From assembly GCF_000764305.2 (NCBI RefSeq), contig NW_025941719.1, positions 310,001-374,000 of the forward strand: a DNA stretch of 64,000 nucleotides. Reading direction: 5' to 3'. The stretch comes from Hyalella azteca. Taxonomy: Eukaryota > Arthropoda > Malacostraca > Amphipoda > Hyalellidae. The translations under genes were made by a program, and so were the position numbers. Positions 50,680 to 63,800 of the stretch are shown here, one piece after another; position 1 is the stretch's first letter, and each line of letters begins with the position of its first letter. The notes below the pieces were generated by a model. The model worked only from the letters and a program-made list of their open reading frames with translations. It did no database searches and had not been told where the DNA came from.

Positions 50680-53010
50680 ATAGAAAAAATTGTAGTTTGC
50701 CCTTTGCAATTTGTAAACATGTTGCTTCATAATATTTCCAGCTTCCACAATCTGCATTACTAACAGGGTTACTATACGGTTACAGAACTATACGCAGCTT
50801 ACACAACTCAAACAGCAAACAAGAACACACCCACGCAGCAATCACCACCAATACAGACAACATCCCCACCAGACAAGCACAAGCAAACATCCTAATACAA
50901 CACTACACAAACATAAGTAGGTTACCCAAATACAAAGAAGACAGACGCATCATCAGACGCAAACAACAATTTCCACTAGACCCAACAGCTACCCTAGCCA
51001 CTACAAACAACACCAAAAGGGTCATACAACAAATTAAAAACTCTTCCGCTGCTGGGCCCGACAACATCACAAATGTACACCTTAAAAACCTTGGCCCACA
51101 CAGAATCACGACACTTACAAACATTGCCAACTTCTCCTACTCACACTCCAAAATACCATACATCTGGAAAATTGGCAAAATAATAACACTTCTCAAACCC
51201 AACAAACCACCCACTGAGGCCGCCTCATACAGACCAATCACACTACTCTGTACACCTTCAAAAGTCATAGAGCGCCTCATACTGAACACAGCCACTCCGC
51301 ACATTACACTTTCTCCAACACAACACAGATTCAGACCTCACCACTCGACCACAACACTACTCACAAACCTCACACAGAGCATAAACGATGGCATCAATTC
51401 CCGCAAACCCGCACACAGAACACTACTACTTACAATAGACATCAGTAAAGCATTTGATGCCATCCCTTGCCTCCCTCTCACAAACAAAATCTACAACACC
51501 ACACTACACAACAACAACAAACGCTGGCTTGCCAATTACTTATCAGGCAGACAAGCATACGTACACTACTCAGGCAAGTCATCACACACATCACTCATAC
51601 CCAACGGAGTCCCACAGGGCTCCGTACTATCACCCTCACTCTTCAATCTATACATGCACGACATACCCGAACCACCTCCAAACATCCACATTGCCTCCTA
51701 CGCAGACGACGTCACAATAACATCCACTCACCCATCCGCAGACATATGTACTCAACAAGCGCAAACATATCTCAACACTTTATCACAATGGCTCACACTG
51801 AACAGACTCATAAATCCACAAACACATTAATGACCAGCCACACAAAGGAGCACCAATACAGACCAAACATCACATTAAACAACACCCCGATCCCGCACAC
51901 ACATGAAACAAAAATACTAGGGGTCACCTACAACACATCCATGACATTCGGCCCTCACATCAACAACATAGTGAACAACGCAAACATCATACTCAACTCA
52001 CTTCGGGCCCTAGGCGGTACCAAATTCGGCAAAAACAAAGAAACACTAGCACCAACATACAAACAGTTCATCAGAACAGTGCTGGCTTATGCCAGCCCCG
52101 CCTGGGCACCCGCACTATCCAACACAAACGTACAGAAACTCCAAACACTACAAAACAAAGCACTCAGGATAGTCACAGGCTGCACACAAAGCACCCCCAT
52201 AGAACACCTTCTTGCAGAAACAAAAATACTTCCCATAAAAGCACACCTCGACATGAGAGGAACACAATTCATAGCCGCAGCCATAAACAACGCACAACAC
52301 CCGTGCCACTACCTACGCAACCACCCACCTACACACAGACAAATAGTGCAAACCCCACACAGATATTACACCAACATACTAGACACAATACCCCCACCCC
52401 AAGGCAACACCAGCATAAAAAAAAACGTACACACAATCATGACACTTAGAACGCTGGAGCTGGCCGGCAACAACAAAGTCCTTGGGCACCCACCACCTGA
52501 TATAAGCAGCACAGAAACACAGCTCTCTAGACTGGAGAGAGTACACCTAGCCAGGCTTTGCTGCGGCCACCACCCCTCACTACAAACATACGCAAACAGA
52601 ATAGGCCAAGCAGACACAGACACCTGCCCATCCTGCCAGAGAGCTCCCCACACAATCACTCACATTCTCCTGGAATATCCGCTCTGGCAGGACCTCAGAC
52701 AACACCACCACATAACCTTGACCCTACAGCTCTGGAGCGACCCCCTGTCGGTGGTGTCGTACTTGCGCGAGGGGGGTCTATTGTAAAATTGAGACCGGGG
52801 AACCACAACAACAACAACAACACTCCAGGCCTCCAGCCAAATATCCTGCAAAACGTAATAACACTAAGTCAGCCCAAAATGTTTCCTTGAAGATCGCGTA
52901 GTTGGCTAGCTAGTTGCAGTCACATCAGAGCGGTCAAACTGCATTATCATGTGTTCAAGTTCAGGTGCCACTTAAGTGAAGACAAATGTTAATGTTGCTG
53001 TACAATCAGA
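50680..53010 (-). repeat. Dispersed repeat family A, copy 4, interrupted by a retrotransposon
   Basis: 50680-50762 (aacatgttgc, ttccagcttccacaatctgc) and about 52838-53010 (aaatatcctgcaaaacgtaa, tcagagcggtcaaactgcat) together match the continuous copy at 42960-43260. The interval between them is the Jockey-like element, which locates its insertion within a few bases. Confidence 0.75.
50763..52838 (+). pseudogene. Jockey-like non-LTR retrotransposon ORF2, 5'-truncated, one frameshift
   Basis: One frame is open from the left junction at 50763 to TAA at 51828. It carries RT motifs AAGPDNIT, SYRPITLLCTPSKVIERLI, QHRFRPHHSTT, TIDISKAFDAIP (motif A), NGVPQGSVLSPSLFNLYM and SYADDVTI (catalytic YADD, 51699-51710). 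A net indel near 51810-51830 shifts the continuing frame, which then runs to 52786 with ILGVTYNTSMTFGPHI, VLAYASPAWAP and a terminal CPSCQRAPHTITHILLEYP, where Tyr sits in place of the usual last Cys. No endonuclease and no RNase H are visible. An (acaaca) run follows at about 52803-52825, then the host repeat resumes. The coding strand is strikingly rich in A and C. Truncation and decay indicate a dead copy. Confidence 0.85.
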
Positions 53011-53656
53011 CTGTTTTTTGTAAACTTGTAACTTTTGTAAATCTACTTGGCTTGCCAAGTAGATATATTCCATGTTGCACACAAGGACACACAACAGCAG
53101 GAGCATTGAAGTACCGTACCATGGATTGCAGAACTTGGAAATTTTATGAAGTGGTATGTTTGCAAAGTGCAAACCACAATTTTTTCAATTAAACAAAAAT
53201 ACATGACAAAAGAGCCACAAGATTTCATTCTACTAAAATTATATGATATTAGAGTTGAGATATTTCAGAAAATAGTAGGACTTTTCCCAACCTGGTCTTA
53301 GCAAGCTGATGTTCAGGAATAGTGAAATCTTTTGGCAATGACAAATTATTTGATCCTATTGCATATTCAATATCGAAGAGACTGCTAGAAAATATGAAAA
53401 ATACATGCAAATATCTAAAAAAGTTAACAAACCATGAGCAAATGTGACACAAGATGAATTATGACAATTTTGGGCATGATAAAAAAAAGTGAAAACCCAA
53501 TTTTCATTTCAGATATCCTATGGAAAATAAAATAGAATAAGAAAATTATAAACATTTGCACAAGGATACTTTTTGAATTTTGACTTTATTATTTTCCAGG
53601 TCCTATAAATATTACAATAAAAGTTTGTCAAAACTTTTATTTCTACTGTCTCTACC

Positions 53657-56600
53657 ATGTCACGCAAAAAGTTAGATATTCTCCTTGAAATAGAATTGCA
53701 AGTGCAGGAGAAGTGGGAGAAGGATAAGGTGTTTGAGGAGGATGCCCCACCAGCAGGTGGCAATGATGAGCCAAAATACTTGGTTACTTTCCCCTACCCA
53801 TACATGAATGGCCGACTGCATTTGGGTCACACCTTCACCATCTCAAAAGCTGAGGTTTGTTTCTAAAACATGTCCAATTTTATGATATTTTGTCATGCAG
53901 CCTTCAACTGATCATCATGTGCTAGTGGAAGTCTAGAATCATTTGACTTGTTAAATTCTCACTAATTTCTATTTGTTCAATATAGTAAAAAACTTCAAAT
54001 TGTGTAACTTATGTAAATTTTAAATTCTTCAATTATCTGTTTTTGTACAGTATTTACACAATAGAGAGAATTTTTGAAGTATATGCTTCTTGAATAGGAG
54101 AAAATTTGCTATTACTCATCCTTAAATTCTTTAAATTAGTTAATAATGATCCAATCTTGTCTTCTAATATCACATAGCTTGCTCTTGCACAAATAAATGT
54201 TTAAATGAGGAAAAATGTTTGAATGTAAATGGTAATTTTATTGTAAAGTCTGAGAGAATGCCTTAGCTGTCATGCTGATCTGCTGTTGGGATAAGGGAAG
54301 GCAGTTATTAGCTAACTTGCTATACATTATTTCTATTAGTCTGGTGACTCAAAAGGTCCATTATGTTGCTCAATTGACATTCAGTTATATACATATCCTT
54401 CAGTGTTGCAGTATCCAAAATATTTTCTTATGCTGTATTTTGATTTATATTATGAGATTTCACTGCATTTCTGCCTGAACATTTGATATACATAAAACCT
54501 TCATTAGCATCATTCATCCTGTGTCTTGAACTGATTAAGATTTATTATTTTAATGTCATTTGTCCATGGCTAGGATTATATGCAAAACCAAATATATATT
54601 TAATTTCAGTTTGCTGTTGGCTACCAAAGGCTGAAAGGGAAGCGATGCCTCTTTCCATTTGGCCTTCATTGCACTGGTGAGGAAAAGTGACTTCGTACTT
54701 TGTAATGGGAACAACTTTCTGGCTGTTGGCTACCAGTTTAACAGTAATATTTGCATACCTTATTTTTATGTATAATCTACAATTAAGTATTGAATTACTT
54801 CAGAGTTGAAAGCTGCTTGGATTCAGAATAATTTTTGAAGACAAGTATCTTGAATAGGTGTCTGTAGTTTGTATTCTATAAAATTTTATGAAAATGTTGA
54901 TCCATGAAATGATGTTGAAAAATGTTGTCAAATATAGAAATTGAGGCAAAGGGATACTCGTTGAGAATCTCTTATATATAGAATTTGTCAGTTGTGGAAC
55001 CTAGTCTCTTCAATGCATGTAATGTGTATGCTGAAAAAGCCAATACTACATTAAACTTGTAAATGGAATTTTTATCTCTATGATAATTTATTCTAAGGAA
55101 TGCCAATCAAAGCAAGTGCTGACAAGCTGCTCAGGGAGCTCCAAGAGTTTGGCTTCCCACCACAATTCCCAGAGACGCAGGCTGAGGAGGCTCCTGTTGC
55201 CTCATCGGAACCTATCATTGTGGACAAGAGTAAGGGCAAGAAGGTGAGATTTTTCTGCTGCACAATTCAATTTTGTGCTGCAAGGTTCCTTTTTGTGCTG
55301 CAAGGTTCCTCTTTGGAAGGAGGGCTTCTATGTGTTCACTGAAACCCAGAAATACTATCTAGTTCCACCATAGAACTTTTTCTGAAGTCATTTGCCATTT
55401 TCACGACAAATCATGAAAATGTGCTTGGTAGAGTAGCCTGCCTTGGCAGGGTAACACGGTGTGGCAGGGTAACACGGTACACGTCGTGGCAGGGTAACAC
55501 GTCGTGGCAGGGTAACACGGTGTGGCAGGGTAACACGTCGTGGCAGGGTAACACGTCGTGTCAGGGTAACACGGTGTGGCAGGGTAACACGTCGTAGCAG
55601 GGTAACACGTCGTGGCAGGGTAACACAGTGTGGCAGGGTAACACGGTGTTGCACGGTAACGCGTCGTGTCAGGGTAACACGGCGTGGCAGAATATATACG
55701 TATATACAGGAATATGTAATATGTGTATTATAGGAATCTTTTTGAGGTAGTGTTGCGTCGAGAAGAAACAAATATATATCAGTATGGACTTGGGCTCACG
55801 CTTCATTTTATAATTTGTCTGCCTGTTGAATATGCAACATAATGATAGCTCAATTATTTTGCAGAGTAAAGCCACCGCCAAGGCAGGAGGCTTCAAGTAT
55901 CAGTGGCAGATCATGCGCTCGCTCGGCCTTCAAGACGAGGAAATAAAACAATTCACTGACACCAACCACTGGCTGGACTACTTCCCTCCTGCCACCAAGG
56001 TGGGTGGTAACTATGGCTGGACTACTCCAACCCTCCTCCGGCCACCAAGGTGGGTGTTAACTATGGCTGGACTACTCTAACCCTGCCCCTTGCCCACCAA
56101 GGTGGGTGGTAACTATGGCTGGACTACTCCAACCCTCCTCCGGCCACCAAGGTGGGTGTTAACTATGGCGCGACTACTCCAACGTCCAACACCTGCCCAC
56201 CAAGGTGGGTGTTAACTATGGCTGGACTACTCCAACGTCCAGCCCTCCTTCTGCCCACCAAGGTGGGTGTTAACTATGGCTGGACTACTGCAACTCTCCC
56301 CCTGCCACCAAGGTGGGTGTTGGTAACCGTAACCAGACTCATGTCTCCCTCCCGTTGCCACCTCCCCTGTTTATAAAGATTCACCACGTTCATATGCTGA
56401 AAACTGAACAGTATGTGCAGTTGCCCAAAAATAAATTCTGCAGGAGCCATGCAAGATTCCCAAGTATACATTTCCCAGCATTGAATATTGCTCAAAACTT
56501 CCATTGTAAGTAGCAGTTGTGCGTTTATATGGACGTCCATGTATACGTTTCAATGCGGCCTACAACCAACCCGGTATTACATCATTAAAAACACCCGCTG

Positions 56601-59600
56601 CGATTCTTCAGCCAGTGCAGTCATTTCCCGTCCATATATTAGTCATTTTACTATGGAATTTACCGATCACTTCAAGTCATGAATCACAAGCTTATCTTGT
56701 TTCTCTTGATAGCTTCACTAGTGAATCCTACGAGTCTTAACCCTATTATCTTCATGTATCTGTCATGAATATACTAATATCATGTTGTATCGTTAGGGCC
56801 GATGATTTCACCCCTTATTTTCTTGTATGTGTTCCAAGGATCTAAATGTCAGGTTAAATCATATTTGCTATGATCTCATCCCTTTACCTTCTTGTACCTA
56901 TTAGAATTATCCAAGTTTCATGTTATTTCTTTTGCGTTGTTGGTGTCATCCTGCTATCTTTTTGTATCTATTACAATTATATAATCGTGTTGTGTATTAC
57001 TTGCCATTAATCTCATGGGCGTTCGATCAGCGTGACTTGCAGCGCGTTGGTCTGCACGTGGACTGGCGGCGGAGCTTCATCACGACCAACAGGAACGCTT
57101 ACTACGACTCCTTCGTGCGCTGGCAGTTCCTCAGGCTCAAGGAGCGCGGCAAGGTCGCCTTTGGCAAGCGGTCGGTAAATTACGTAACACAGGAACCGTT
57201 TTCTCTGTAATCATTAGAACTGAAAATGTCAGTTTATGTTGCAGTATTTTTACATTTTTATTGCAATCACCCTAATTCACCTGCTGCAGATTCAACCATG
57301 CCATTTCAAAACTTTATGTAAGTTATTTATATCGTACATGAACCATTGTTTCAATGTAGAAATTATTATGACGGGTCCGCTCGGTGGTCGTTCGCACACA
57401 ACAACCCAAGCTCACGTGCCAATCAGCTTATCTCACAAGCAGCTCATCTCATTCATTTTCTTTTGAGATGCCGCACTTTATTTACCTTCTATTGAAACAC
57501 TTCATGCCTGCTAATGTGGAAACCTACTAACGTGGAAACCAAGGCATGTAAGCAAAGATGGTCATTGTGTTAGCGTATAAATATTGATTGAATGTTAGCT
57601 TTAAAACATTTTTTATGCAGTTATTCATCATGTGATGGCCTTAGGTGCCAGCTCATGTTGTATCACAAAATATCTCGAGCTTCATTCACCAACTACGAAA
57701 CAACAATAATAACTAAACTTAATAAATTAATTTTTGTTTCTGCCTTTTTCAGATTTTATGCTTGTGGGCATTTATTTTCCTCGACGTTCTTGCCTGGCTA
57801 ACTAGCTCTAAGTATTTAGGTGAAAAATTTTTGGACAAGAATTTGTAAAAAAATTTTTTTTAAATTTTCGTTAAGCCTTTTAGTAAGAAATGTAAGCATA
57901 ACATTTCGAATGAATAATTCATACTCTTGCTTTGGTGGTGAAGAATTGTGATTATGTGTGTTTTCAGGTACACAATCTACTCCCCAAAAGATGGACAGCC
58001 GTGCATGGACCACGACCGCGCGTCGGGCGAGGGCGTCGCGCCTCAGGAGTACACACTCATCAAGATGCGTGTCGTCGAGCTTCCCTCTGCCCTCGCTGCC
58101 CTCAAGTCTGCGGCGTCGAGGCCCGTGTTCCTGGTGGCCGCCACGCTCAGACCCGAGACGATGTACGGTCAGACCAACTGCTGGCTGGGTCCTGATGTTA
58201 GTTACGTCGCCGTGCAGTCCCGCCGAGACGAGGTGTTCGTGTGCACAAGACGCTCGGCAACAAACATGGCATACCAGGGAATCCTGAAGAAAGACAACGT
58301 GGTCGAGGTTTTGGGCGAGTTCAAGGGGAGCCAGCTAATGGGTGTGAAACTTTCAGCCCCCATGACGACTTACCAAGTGATCTACACGCTGCCCATGCTC
58401 ACAGTCAAGGACGACAAGGGCACAGGAGTTGTAACTTCTGTGCCTTCAGACTCCCCTGATGACTATGCTGCGCTCAATGACATCAAAAACAAGCCTGCGC
58501 TCAGGGAGAAGTACGGAGTGACTGAGGAGATGGTAGCTGTAGAGCCAGTGCCCATCATCGACGTGCCGGAGTATGGCAGTCTGTCAGCTCCCTCGATCTG
58601 CCAGAAGATGGGAATAAAATCTCAAAACGATAAAGACAAGTTAACTGAAGCTAAAGAGAAAGTTTACCTCAAGGGTTTCTATGAAGGGGTGCTGCTCGTT
58701 GGAGAGCACAAAGGTAAAAAAATACAAGACGTGAAGAAAACTATCCAAGATGCGCTAGTTAGTAAGAACGAGGCCGTGATGTACCAAGAGCCTGAGAAGC
58801 TTGTGATGTCGCGGTCAGGTGAGGAGTGCGTGGTGGCGCTGTGTGATCAATGGTACCTCACATACGGCGAGCCCAAATGGCGCCAGCAGGCCCAGACCGC
58901 CCTCGAAAATCTGGACACTTTCCACGACGAGGTGCGTAAAAACTTTGAGCACACACTGGACTGGCTCAAGGAGTACGCCTGCTCTCGGACCTACGGTCTG
59001 GGAACCAAGCTGCCGTGGGATGAGGCTTGGCTCATAGAAAGCCTTTCCGATTCCACGATCTACATGGCCTACTACAGCGTGGCTCACATCCTGCAACGTA
59101 ACTTCGATGGCTCACAAGGAAATGAACACAACATCAAAGCCGAGCATATGACACCAGAAGTGTGGGACTACGTCTTCTGCCAAACCGACAAGATAACAAA
59201 AACCTCCATCAAACATGATGTCCTGCGAAAGATGCGTCGCGAGTTTGAGTACTGGTACCCTGTTGACCTGAGAGTTTCTGGAAAGGATCTCATACAGAAT
59301 CACTTGACTTACTACCTGTACAACCACTGCGCCATCTGGCCCAAACAGCCAAAGCTCTGGCCGCAAGGCATTCGCGCCAACGGCCACCTCCTCCTCAACT
59401 CTGAGAAAATGTCCAAGTCGACCGGAAACTTCATGACTCTTGCAGACGCGCTCGACAAGTATGGCGCTGACGCCATGAGGCTGGCCCTCGCCAACGCTGG
59501 AGACTCCATTGAAGATGCTAACTTTGAAACAACTGTGGCAGACTCCGCCGTGCTGCGTCTCTGGACCTTCGTGGAGCTCGTCAAGGAATTGATCGCTGAG

Positions 59601-60791
59601 ATGCCCACTATGCGCACCGACCAAACCTTCAACGTCAGCGACAAGATGTTCCTTGCAGAAATGGATCTTAAAATCCGCGAGTCGGATGAGAACTATTCTG
59701 GCCTTCTGTTCAAAGAGGCCCTTAGAACGAGCTACTTTGAGTACAGCAATTTATTCCACCAGTATCGTGAGCGCGTGTCTGTTGATGGCGGCCTGCACAA
59801 AAAGGTCGTGGAGCGCTATCTGGACACACAAGTGCGTATCTTATCACCTATTTGCCCTCATGTGTGCGACTATGTTTGGCGAGATTTGTTGGACAACAAA
59901 ACATCTGTGCTACGAACGAAGTGGCCCGAGTCTTCAGAGCCTCAATTGGCTCTAGTTAAAGCCTCGTCTTACTTGGCCGACATCTCGCACACCTTCCGAC
60001 TTAGGATGAAATCAGCCATGACCTCAAAGAACAAGAAGGTTATCGACTCTTCGAAGAACATTGAGAAGCCATCGCATGGCACAATTTGGGTTGCCAAATC
60101 TTACCCTGACTGGCAAAGTAGCATCCTTGCCAAAATGGAGCAAATGTACGTGTCTAATGGGAATGCGTTGCCTGACAACAAAGTTATTTCCCAAGCACTG
60201 GCAGGAGTGCCAGATCTTAAAAAGTACTCGAAGAAAGTGATGCCGTTTGCTCAGACGGTGAGGGAGAGGGTTGTCCTCAGCGGCACATCTGCCTTCAAGA
60301 ACACTGTAGATTTTGACGAGGCTCAAATCATCCGCGAGTCTATCGGTTACTTGAGGGAAACACTCGAGCTCGAGTTTCTAGAAGTAAAGTGGACGGACAC
60401 ATGCGATGACGACCGTATTAAGAGCGACGTAATCCCAGGTGAGCCCTTCATGACGTTCACTAGCGCCCCTCACGTCGTGACGAGCGTCATCAACCCCGTC
60501 GCCCACACCGCTCTTTTCAGCTATTTGCTCCCCGTCTTTGACCAGGACTGTGCATCTCGCATCGTCGCCAGGATGGTCAGGCGGGAGAAGGCGATCAAAC
60601 CCTCCATGAAAATCTCCTTGTATCGCTACACTGATCCTGTCATGGGGCCCAGAGTCATCCCCAACATGAGCGACATCCTGCGTGGCACCGAGCTTATCAA
60701 GGACTCGGATGTGTTCGTGCTGAAGAACGACAGCATTTATGTTGCTGGCAAACCACTTGGCGAAAAAATGTTGTTCTTAGTATCACCTTGA
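53657..60791 (+). CDS. LARS1: Cytosolic leucyl-tRNA synthetase
   Basis: Class Ia synthetase that charges tRNA-Leu in the cytosol; in animals the protein is also a leucine sensor for TORC1 (family knowledge). Six coding exons: 53657-53854, 54610-54676, 55098-55243, 55865-55999, 57031-57170, 57968-60791. All phases agree; the product is 1169 residues (human 1176), so it is complete. HIGH motif HLGH at 55-58 within [18 protein letters not shown] at 709-713 in [11 protein letters not shown]. Between them lies the editing (CP1) domain with [14 protein letters not shown] and [16 protein letters not shown]. The C-terminal region has [11 protein letters not shown] and [11 protein letters not shown]. 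Two donors are weak (GTTTGT after exon 1, GTCGGT after exon 5). The last exon alone encodes 940 residues and is GC-richer than exons 1 and 2. TATAAAT lies 53 nt before the start, but its role is uncertain. Confidence 0.97.
55445..55690. repeat. 18-bp minisatellite in LARS1 intron 3
   Basis: About fourteen units alternating between gtaacacgtcgtggcagg and gtaacacggtgtggcagg. Because 18 is a multiple of three, frames stay open on the minus strand ([12 protein letters not shown] type), but that is a repeat artefact. Confidence 0.9.
55989..56320. repeat. 50-58-bp minisatellite spanning the LARS1 exon 4 splice donor
   Basis: Seven copies of ccaccaag/gtgggtg, whose splice-donor G-T positions follow 55999, 56049, 56101, 56151, 56204, 56262 and 56312. 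The first is the real end of exon 4. Each copy is followed by gtaactatggctggactac or a variant. The repeat therefore begins inside the exon and has multiplied its donor down the intron. Confidence 0.9.
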
Positions 60792-60822
60792 TCACGCCAG
60801 GTGGGATTAACCATTGAATGCC

Positions 60823-60828
60823 AATAAA
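60823..60828 (+). terminator. Poly(A) signal of LARS1
   Basis: AATAAA 31 nt after the LARS1 stop codon, implying a very short 3' UTR. Confidence 0.65.
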
Positions 60829-63800
60829 TAGATTTTTTAGTTTGTCTTTCTTTATTCCGTGGATTTTCTGGATAACGCGGATTTACTGCGAATATTTGGG
60901 TTTATTCTTTGGTTCTGTCTTAGCAAGATGAGAGTGCAAGAAACGATTCAAGGTAAGCTCAGGGACAAGATGAGGCCTTCCTATGATTTACAGTTTATTT
61001 TTCAGATATGGCCTGTTATCAAACATTATTTATTTTACATAAATTTTTATGTTCTAGTAGTCTTATAGGCCGATACCTTAGGGATTTTCTCAGAATTATT
61101 TGTTTCATTTAATGTTGACCAATAGGAGAATAAGTCTAAAAAGCGTCCAATATATTTGAATCGATTCCCGGGTGTTAATCATGACTGGCAAGTGCTCAAC
61201 TGGCGCACAATGTTTGGGTCCGTAATTTCTTGTGTGCACTTAGTTGTAATCTTTTCTCATATTTAAACTATTCCTAATATCACGTGCATCATTTCCCTCA
61301 TATCAAGTCTTCGCTGTTGATGATATAAGCGTCAACTCGAGAAAAAATATTTAGGATTGCATGGGCTTGCCGAGGCTTTGGATTAGGGCCGCTTGACACA
61401 AGAGGTCGGGAATCTTCTGTACTGTCAAACAGCAATTGTTTCAATTCCTTTGGTGTCTTTTACTGCAATTGCATTAACGCGTACGAATAATTCAGTTTCA
61501 ATTCATTACAATCAGTTTTCAACCTTTGTACGTAGGCGGTCAGGAGCTGAAACTAAACCCTTATTCAAGGAGACCATGTAATTTGACTTGCAAAGTAATT
61601 GTGTTTGCCCAATAGCCCATCGATATTATTGCCGGTATGTATCATTTCGTTGTGTGCGAGATGATTGAACGTTTTTTCGGAAATATTGAAAGGTTATGCA
61701 GTAAATTGAGCGGCTGTCGAGTTCCAGGCATTATGCAAGCCATATAATTGTGTGCAAACTGTGGGCACCATAGTGAAAAATTTTACCAGTCCGGGTGGGC
61801 AGCTAGAACTAATTCAACGACGCGTCATCACGGGTGATCCGGAATTATCAATTGTTGAGCATATAGATTCGTGCTCAAGTTACACCTGCTATGTGGGATG
61901 TGAAATTAAAATATAACATGTCGGAAGAAATGGCATGATACACCGCAAGCATTACCAGAATTCTGTGAAGTTAGAAATATCAAAAAGAAATCAAATGAAC
62001 GAGTTCGCGGATGTGAAATGAGTACATTCAAAACCCAAACAACTTCCATTCAACGTGTCGACTTGATGGAATGTGGAGGCCTCTGCGGTGGCGTGTGCGT
62101 AATTTATCGCTACCTCAAATGTCATATCGCATTCAGAAAGGTTCACTGGTTACGAACAAAAATATTGTGAATGGTATTGTGAAGAAATTTTATTTACGAT
62201 AGCAGCAGTTGGAGCTGTCGCAAAGCATGAAATGGAGAAAACTGAACGCTCTCTGAAAGAGTAAAAATTCAAGTGCAATATTCATGTGACTTATCGAGCG
62301 TCGAATTCTGCAATTAGAAGTGAAGACGTGTCGTAGAGGTACAAATGAAACGAAAAATGTTTACATAATTTTTTAGGTACGAAAAAATCAATATGGCAAA
62401 AATTAATTGCAAAGGAATGGCAGGATATCCATTTGATTCGTTTTTTTCTTCAGACATAAACGCCAACTTCAACTCAAAGTAAAAAAGCCTGAAACCAACC
62501 ATAACAATAATCTGAGGCACTCTTGGAAGTAAATTTGCTTTGAGCACAAAACTGAAAAGATTTAGCGTATAGGTTATTTATGTGAAAGAATCACGGTCAT
62601 ATTTTTGAGAGCCTTTCAATTGCAATTGATTAAAAATATGTCGACGAATCCATGCAATATAGTAGATATGTCCACCATTAAGTCAGAAGCCTGAACACAA
62701 CACAACCAGCATACGCTGTTAAATAAAATAATATCAGAACTTGATTGCGCATATGAATCAGAGACCACGTTACCAGCCTCCTGTGTTATTTGACTTTGAA
62801 TTACACAAATGGCCCTGAAAATTTTGTCGAATCCAACTAAATATCAGTAAACTTGCCTAATATCTGCTAGTCTCGTACTTCAAGTAACCTCAAGTTAATA
62901 TTAAGTTCAGGTCATTAGTTCAAGATAGGCAGTTAATGCGCAGCTGTGTTCACAACGGAGGCAAATGCAACACAGACGCAAATATTGCAGAAATACACAC
63001 ACGCACATTGGACGTTCCAGGTCGGTATTAAATAAACAAAAAATTCACAAAACCCAGTGCTGCAAATATCACATTTTCCCCAAAGCTGAAGTTGCTATCA
63101 ACATAACAGCACCTCTCTACAATAACCTCGCGGATACAAAAACTATGGTAATCTAACAATTACAATATATTTACTTGAAATCAGATGTTTTAAAACTCAC
63201 ACTCACGCTTCCGTAATTAAAACAAATCAAGCCACACAGCTATTGCTAAAATTCAGACATACAACAAAATTTATCTCGATAGCTACATCACCAACATTCA
63301 TCATAATTTAAAGTAAGTAATGCCTGTATTTTCTATTGGAGTGGTGAGCAAAAATATACTGCAGTGCGTAACTAGCTCCATGGAATGATTCAGTGAAATT
63401 AATTCCTAAAATAAAAAATCAACACAAGATACAGACTCACCGGAACTCAAAAGCCATTGCAAGCTTTCGGCCCCAACGAGGGTTTCAAACACAAATAAAT
63501 TTCAAATAGTCAGCACCGACATCACAACTTTACATCAAATGTCCAATTTAGGAAATAAATTTGTGCAAAACGGCTGTTCACTTAAGAATTGAACAGTACT
63601 AACAACTGTGAATAAAAACACAAGTTGGATGAACCAATTGGTACAAGTTACCTAGAATTCAGTACCCAAAAATGAGTAGTTATGATAGATTAAAATTTGA
63701 AATAAATCTTAGTTTTTAATAGCATTAATTCACAAGTTATATGTTACGACAATTTTTTATTGGGCAGCTATTAAATAGGAGGAAAAATGAGCACAACACG

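Noticed and set aside
55388..55771. 127-codon minus frame with RVTLP repeats
   Set aside because: The 18-bp minisatellite in LARS1 intron 3 keeps the frame open because its period is a multiple of three.
59112..59644. Minus-strand frames of 110-170 codons inside LARS1 exon 6
   Set aside because: Antisense shadows of a GC-rich coding exon; they resemble no family.
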